64,000 nucleotides of DNA from positions 2,976,001 to 3,040,000 of the forward strand of contig NZ_CP137892.1 of assembly GCF_033547155.1 (NCBI RefSeq), given 5' to 3'. Source of the stretch: Pseudomonas benzenivorans (GTDB lineage: Bacteria > Pseudomonadota > Gammaproteobacteria > Pseudomonadales > Pseudomonadaceae). The stretch's first letter is position 1. Every line of letters starts with the position of its first letter. A program made the position numbers and the translations under genes. The notes beneath the pieces were generated by a model. The model had not been told where the DNA came from. It saw nothing but the letters and a program-made list of their open reading frames with translations, and ran no database searches. This document shows positions 61,153 through 64,000 of the stretch, in pieces.

Positions 61153-64000
61153 TCATGGTGCGCGATAGATCAGCGCATAGAGCACCGGCAGCACGACCAT
61201 GGTGAGGACGGTGGCAAACAACAGGCCGCCGATGATGGTAATGGCCATGGATACGAAGAAGGCGTCGAAGACCAACGGGATCATGCCGAGCGCCGTCGTC
61301 AACGCGGCCATCGCCACCGGGCGCAGGCGACTCGCCCCTGCATCGATGATCGCCGACAACAATTCCTTGCCTTCGTCGCATTCCAGATCGATCTGCTCGA
61401 TCAACACGATGGCGTTCTTGATCAGCATGCCGATCAGGCTCAGGAAACCGAGCAAGGCCATGAAACCGAAGGGCTGCCCGGTAAGCAGCAGGCCGGCGGT
61501 CACGCCGATAAGGGCCAGCGGGACACATAGCCAGATCACCAGTGGCTGGCGCAGCGTGTTGAACATCATGATGGTGATCAGCACCATGAGCGCGATAAAC
61601 ACCGGGATGGTCGCGGCAAGACCGGCCTGAGCCTTGCCGGCGTCCTCGTACTCCCCGCCCCACTCTAGGCTGTAGCCGGGCGGCAGCGGTAAGGCTTCGG
61701 CCTGCGGGCGCAGCCGCGAGAACAGCTCGTTCGCATTGCCTTCCCTCGGGTCGGCGTAGACGGTGAGCGTGCGCTTGCGGTCGCGCCGATGGATCAGCTC
61801 GTCCTCGAAGGTGGTCTCGAACGATCGCACCACCTGCTGCAAGGGAATCATCCGCTGCGCCACCGGGCTCCAGATCTGCAGATTCGCCAGGCCATCGATG
61901 TCGTTACGCGACGCTTCGTCGACGCGCACGATGATCGGCAGCAGCAGGTCCGCCTCGCGATGGACGCCCGCGGTCACGCCCTGGAAACCCTCCCGGATCG
62001 CCGCCGCCACCATGGCACGGGTGATGCCGTTGACGTTGGCCTGCTCCTCGGCCAGGGTCGCTCGCACCAGCTTTACCCGTTGCCGCCAATCGGTGCGCAC
62101 CGCCTTGGCGTCGGGATCTCGCCGAAAGATCTGCTGCACCTGGTCGCCGAGCCGGCGCAGCTCATCCGGATCAGGCCCGCTGAGCCGCGCCTGAATCTTG
62201 CCGCTCACCCCCGTGCCGAGCTCGAACGGCGAGGCATAAGCCAGCGCATCCGGGAAGCGGGTGGCGAGCTCGACCTCGACTTTCGCCATGAGGTCGGCGA
62301 TGACGCGGTAATCGTCCACGCTGACCAGAAACTGCGCGTAAGCCGGGTTGGGCTGCTCCGGCTGGTAGGTGAGCAGGAAGCGCAGCGCGCCCTCGCCCAG
62401 GGTGGTGGTCACGTGTGTCACCCCGTCCTGCTCCAGCAGCAAGTGCTCGACCCGCTCGGCTTCGGCGCGCGTGGCGTCTATATGCGTGCCTTGGGGAAGC
62501 CAGTAATCCACCATGAACTGGGGACGTGTCGAGCTGGGGAAGAAGCTCTGCTCGACCCAGGTAAAACCCCACAGGGAGACGGCGAACAGACCGGCCACGC
62601 TTGCCGTGCTCAGGTAGCGGCGCCTGATACAGGCACGCAGCAAGTCCTTGTAACGACGGTAGAAGCCGCCGCCGTAGGGATCCGCATTTACCTGATCGGC
62701 CGTGGGCGCTTTCAGAAACATGACACAGAGCAGCGGCGTCACCGTGACCGCGGTCACCCAACTCAGCAGCAGCGAGACCATCACCACTTGGAATAGCGAG
62801 CGACAGAACTCGCCGGTGGCGTCGTTCGAGGTACCGATCGCGGCAAAGGCCAGTATCGCGATCAAGGTAGCGCCGAGCAGCGGCCAGGCCGATTGCTTGA
62901 CGACGGTGGAAGCCGCCTGTTCGGCACTTTCGCCCTTCTGCATGCGGATGAGCACACCGTCGACCACCACGATGGCGTTGTCGACCAGCATGCCCAGCGC
63001 GATGATCAAAGCGCCTAACGAGATACGCTCGAGCGCGACGCCCATCGGTTCGAGAAACAGGAAGGAACCGGCGATGGTCAACAGCAGCACGAAACCGATC
63101 AGCAGCCCGCTACGCAGGCCCATGAACAGCAGCAGTACCGCAACGACGATGGCAACCGCCTCCAGCAGGCTCTCGACGAAGCCCGAGATGGCGGTGGTGA
63201 CGGCCTCCGACTGCAGGGACACGATGCCGAACTCCATGCCGACCGGGCGCTGCCCCTCGAGCTCCGCCATACGCGCCTGCAGCGCCTCGCCCATGGTCAC
63301 CACGTTGCCGCCGGAGACCGTGGAAATGCCGAGACCGATACCGGTCCGACCGTCGAAGCGGATTTCGGCGGCGCTTGGCTCCACATAGCCGCGCCGGACG
63401 CTGGCGAGGTCCCGCAGATGGAACTGCCGGCCGTCGCCGCCATGGATCAGCAAAGCCTCGAAATCGCCTACCGAACTGAGCCCACCCGATGGCGCCAGGG
63501 TGATGAAGGCCGAGCCCACCCGCGCTCGACCGGCATCCGTCGCCACCCCCTTCTGACGCAGTTCCTCGACTATGGCGGCGGGCGCAAGACCCAGCTGCGA
63601 CAGCCGGTCACTGTTGAACTCGACGAAGATGGCCTCGCGACGCTCACCGAAGGTGGTGATCTTGCCGACGTCCTGCACCAGCAGCAGCTCGCGGCGCAGC
63701 CCATCCACGTAGTCTTTGAGTTCGGCATAGCTGTAGCCGTCGCCGGTGACCACCAGGAACACGCTGTAGACGTCACCGTAGTCGTCGAGCACGATCGACG
63801 GCCCGGCACCCGGCGGCAGATCGCGCTGCACATCGTCGATCTTGCGCCGCAGCTCGTCCCAGACCTGGGGCAAACTCTCGCGGTCGTAGTTGTCCTTGAC
63901 GGTCACGGTCAGCGTCGACAGCCCACGCTCGGACTTCGAGCGCACGCGCTCCAGCTGCCCGAGTTGCTGCACGGCTTTCTCCAGTCGGTCGCTGACTTCC
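61153..64000 (-). CDS. AcrB-type RND efflux pump permease, 5' end outside the window
   Basis: At least 949 residues of a hydrophobe/amphiphile efflux (HAE1) permease; the frame is open at 64000, so the N-terminal about 80-100 residues are missing. The proton-relay position of helix 4, usually Asp-Asp, reads MLVDNAIVVVDGV, Asp-Asn. The conserved Lys of helix 10 is in GMLIKNAIVLIEQ. The two porter domains and the R-rich C-terminal end (LYALIYRAP) are present. It lies 89 bp upstream of the phosphotransferase gene on the same strand. A membrane-fusion partner gene would be expected beyond the window edge. Confidence 0.92.
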   Translation of the reverse strand, partial: EVSDRLEKAVQQLGQLERVRSKSERGLSTLTVTVKDNYDRESLPQVWDELRRKIDDVQRDLPPGAGPSIVLDDYGDVYSVFLVVTGDGYSYAELKDYVDGLRRELLLVQDVGKITTFGERREAIFVEFNSDRLSQLGLAPAAIVEELRQKGVATDAGRARVGSAFITLAPSGGLSSVGDFEALLIHGGDGRQFHLRDLASVRRGYVEPSAAEIRFDGRTGIGLGISTVSGGNVVTMGEALQARMAELEGQRPVGMEFGIVSLQSEAVTTAISGFVESLLEAVAIVVAVLLLFMGLRSGLLIGFVLLLTIAGSFLFLEPMGVALERISLGALIIALGMLVDNAIVVVDGVLIRMQKGESAEQAASTVVKQSAWPLLGATLIAILAFAAIGTSNDATGEFCRSLFQVVMVSLLLSWVTAVTVTPLLCVMFLKAPTADQVNADPYGGGFYRRYKDLLRACIRRRYLSTASVAGLFAVSLWGFTWVEQSFFPSSTRPQFMVDYWLPQGTHIDATRAEAERVEHLLLEQDGVTHVTTTLGEGALRFLLTYQPEQPNPAYAQFLVSVDDYRVIADLMAKVEVELATRFPDALAYASPFELGTGVSGKIQARLSGPDPDELRRLGDQVQQIFRRDPDAKAVRTDWRQRVKLVRATLAEEQANVNGITRAMVAAAIREGFQGVTAGVHREADLLLPIIVRVDEASRNDIDGLANLQIWSPVAQRMIPLQQVVRSFETTFEDELIHRRDRKRTLTVYADPREGNANELFSRLRPQAEALPLPPGYSLEWGGEYEDAGKAQAGLAATIPVFIALMVLITIMMFNTLRQPLVIWLCVPLALIGVTAGLLLTGQPFGFMALLGFLSLIGMLIKNAIVLIEQIDLECDEGKELLSAIIDAGASRLRPVAMAALTTALGMIPLVFDAFFVSMAITIIGGLLFATVLTMVVLPVLYALIYRAP

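Noticed and set aside
18754-64000. A complete pathway for a named substrate such as putrescine, nicotine or a steroid
   Set aside because: Families fit parts of each, but key genes (aldehyde dehydrogenase, ring-cleavage enzymes, a full polyamine transporter) are absent, so no substrate can be assigned.
1-64000. CRISPR arrays, rRNA genes or complete tRNA genes
   Set aside because: No regularly spaced repeats and no full cloverleaf or rRNA sequence were seen; only the tRNA 3'-end piece near 17015 remains.

Overview
The window is chromosomal DNA from a high-GC gammaproteobacterium. The gene set (sugE, azlCD, rmuC, ydbH-ynbE-ydbL, a hybrid kinase with a Na+/solute symporter domain) and the protein sequences point to Pseudomonas or a close relative; this is recognition by eye, not a search. 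No rRNA gene, complete tRNA gene or CRISPR array is visible.

Bases 1-16.7 kb are mostly housekeeping: a guanidine-II riboswitch and the small exporter it controls; an MFS/acyltransferase fusion; an AraC regulator with azlCD; an SSF-PAS-histidine kinase-receiver protein; an MgtC/DUF4010 membrane protein; rmuC; a Sel1 protein; an intergenic region with DnaA-box-like words beside A+T-rich DNA; a RES/Xre toxin-antitoxin pair with a clear operator; and the YdbH/YnbE/YdbL envelope lipid transport operon. At 17.0-18.2 kb there is a tRNA-3'-end-like scar and a complete IS1595-family element. The element sits in the middle of a 14-bp-arm palindrome and has an 8-bp target duplication.

Bases 18.7-48.7 kb and 52.2-64 kb form a large catabolic region. 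It holds two paralogous pairs of Tat-exported flavin amine oxidase plus diheme cytochrome c (22983-25141 on +, 33889-36027 on -). The second pair lies in a nine-gene operon with an acyl-CoA dehydrogenase, a saccharopine-dehydrogenase-like protein, a CoA ligase, an SCP2-type thiolase, a PuuB/OrdL-like FAD oxidase and two membrane proteins. Around these are a PhyH dioxygenase, a Rid-family protein, an EthD-family protein, an orphan polyamine-type binding protein, a second thiolase, a second acyl-CoA dehydrogenase, an APH-type phosphotransferase, two DUF1302/DUF1329 outer-membrane/periplasmic modules (one with an MmpL-like RND pump and a YCF48 protein), several regulators and an AcrB-like pump cut by the window edge. 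My working model is import of a hydrophobic amine or a related lipid-like substrate, periplasmic amine dehydrogenation with electrons passed to cytochrome c, CoA activation and beta-oxidation-like breakdown. The substrate is unknown, and no aldehyde dehydrogenase is present in the window.

A palindromic site of the form CGnAAC-N4-GTTnYG recurs upstream of several of these transcription units in the same orientation relative to transcription. This suggests one regulon. A TetR regulator at 59195 shares its promoter region with one of the sites.

A low-GC YobI-like P-loop ATPase gene (25396-29187) is inserted between catabolic units and is flanked by 42-bp imperfect inverted repeats. It is a candidate laterally acquired, possibly defensive, gene. 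A c-di-GMP phosphodiesterase and a soluble PAS/chemoreceptor-type protein (48.9-52.1 kb) separate the two catabolic blocks.
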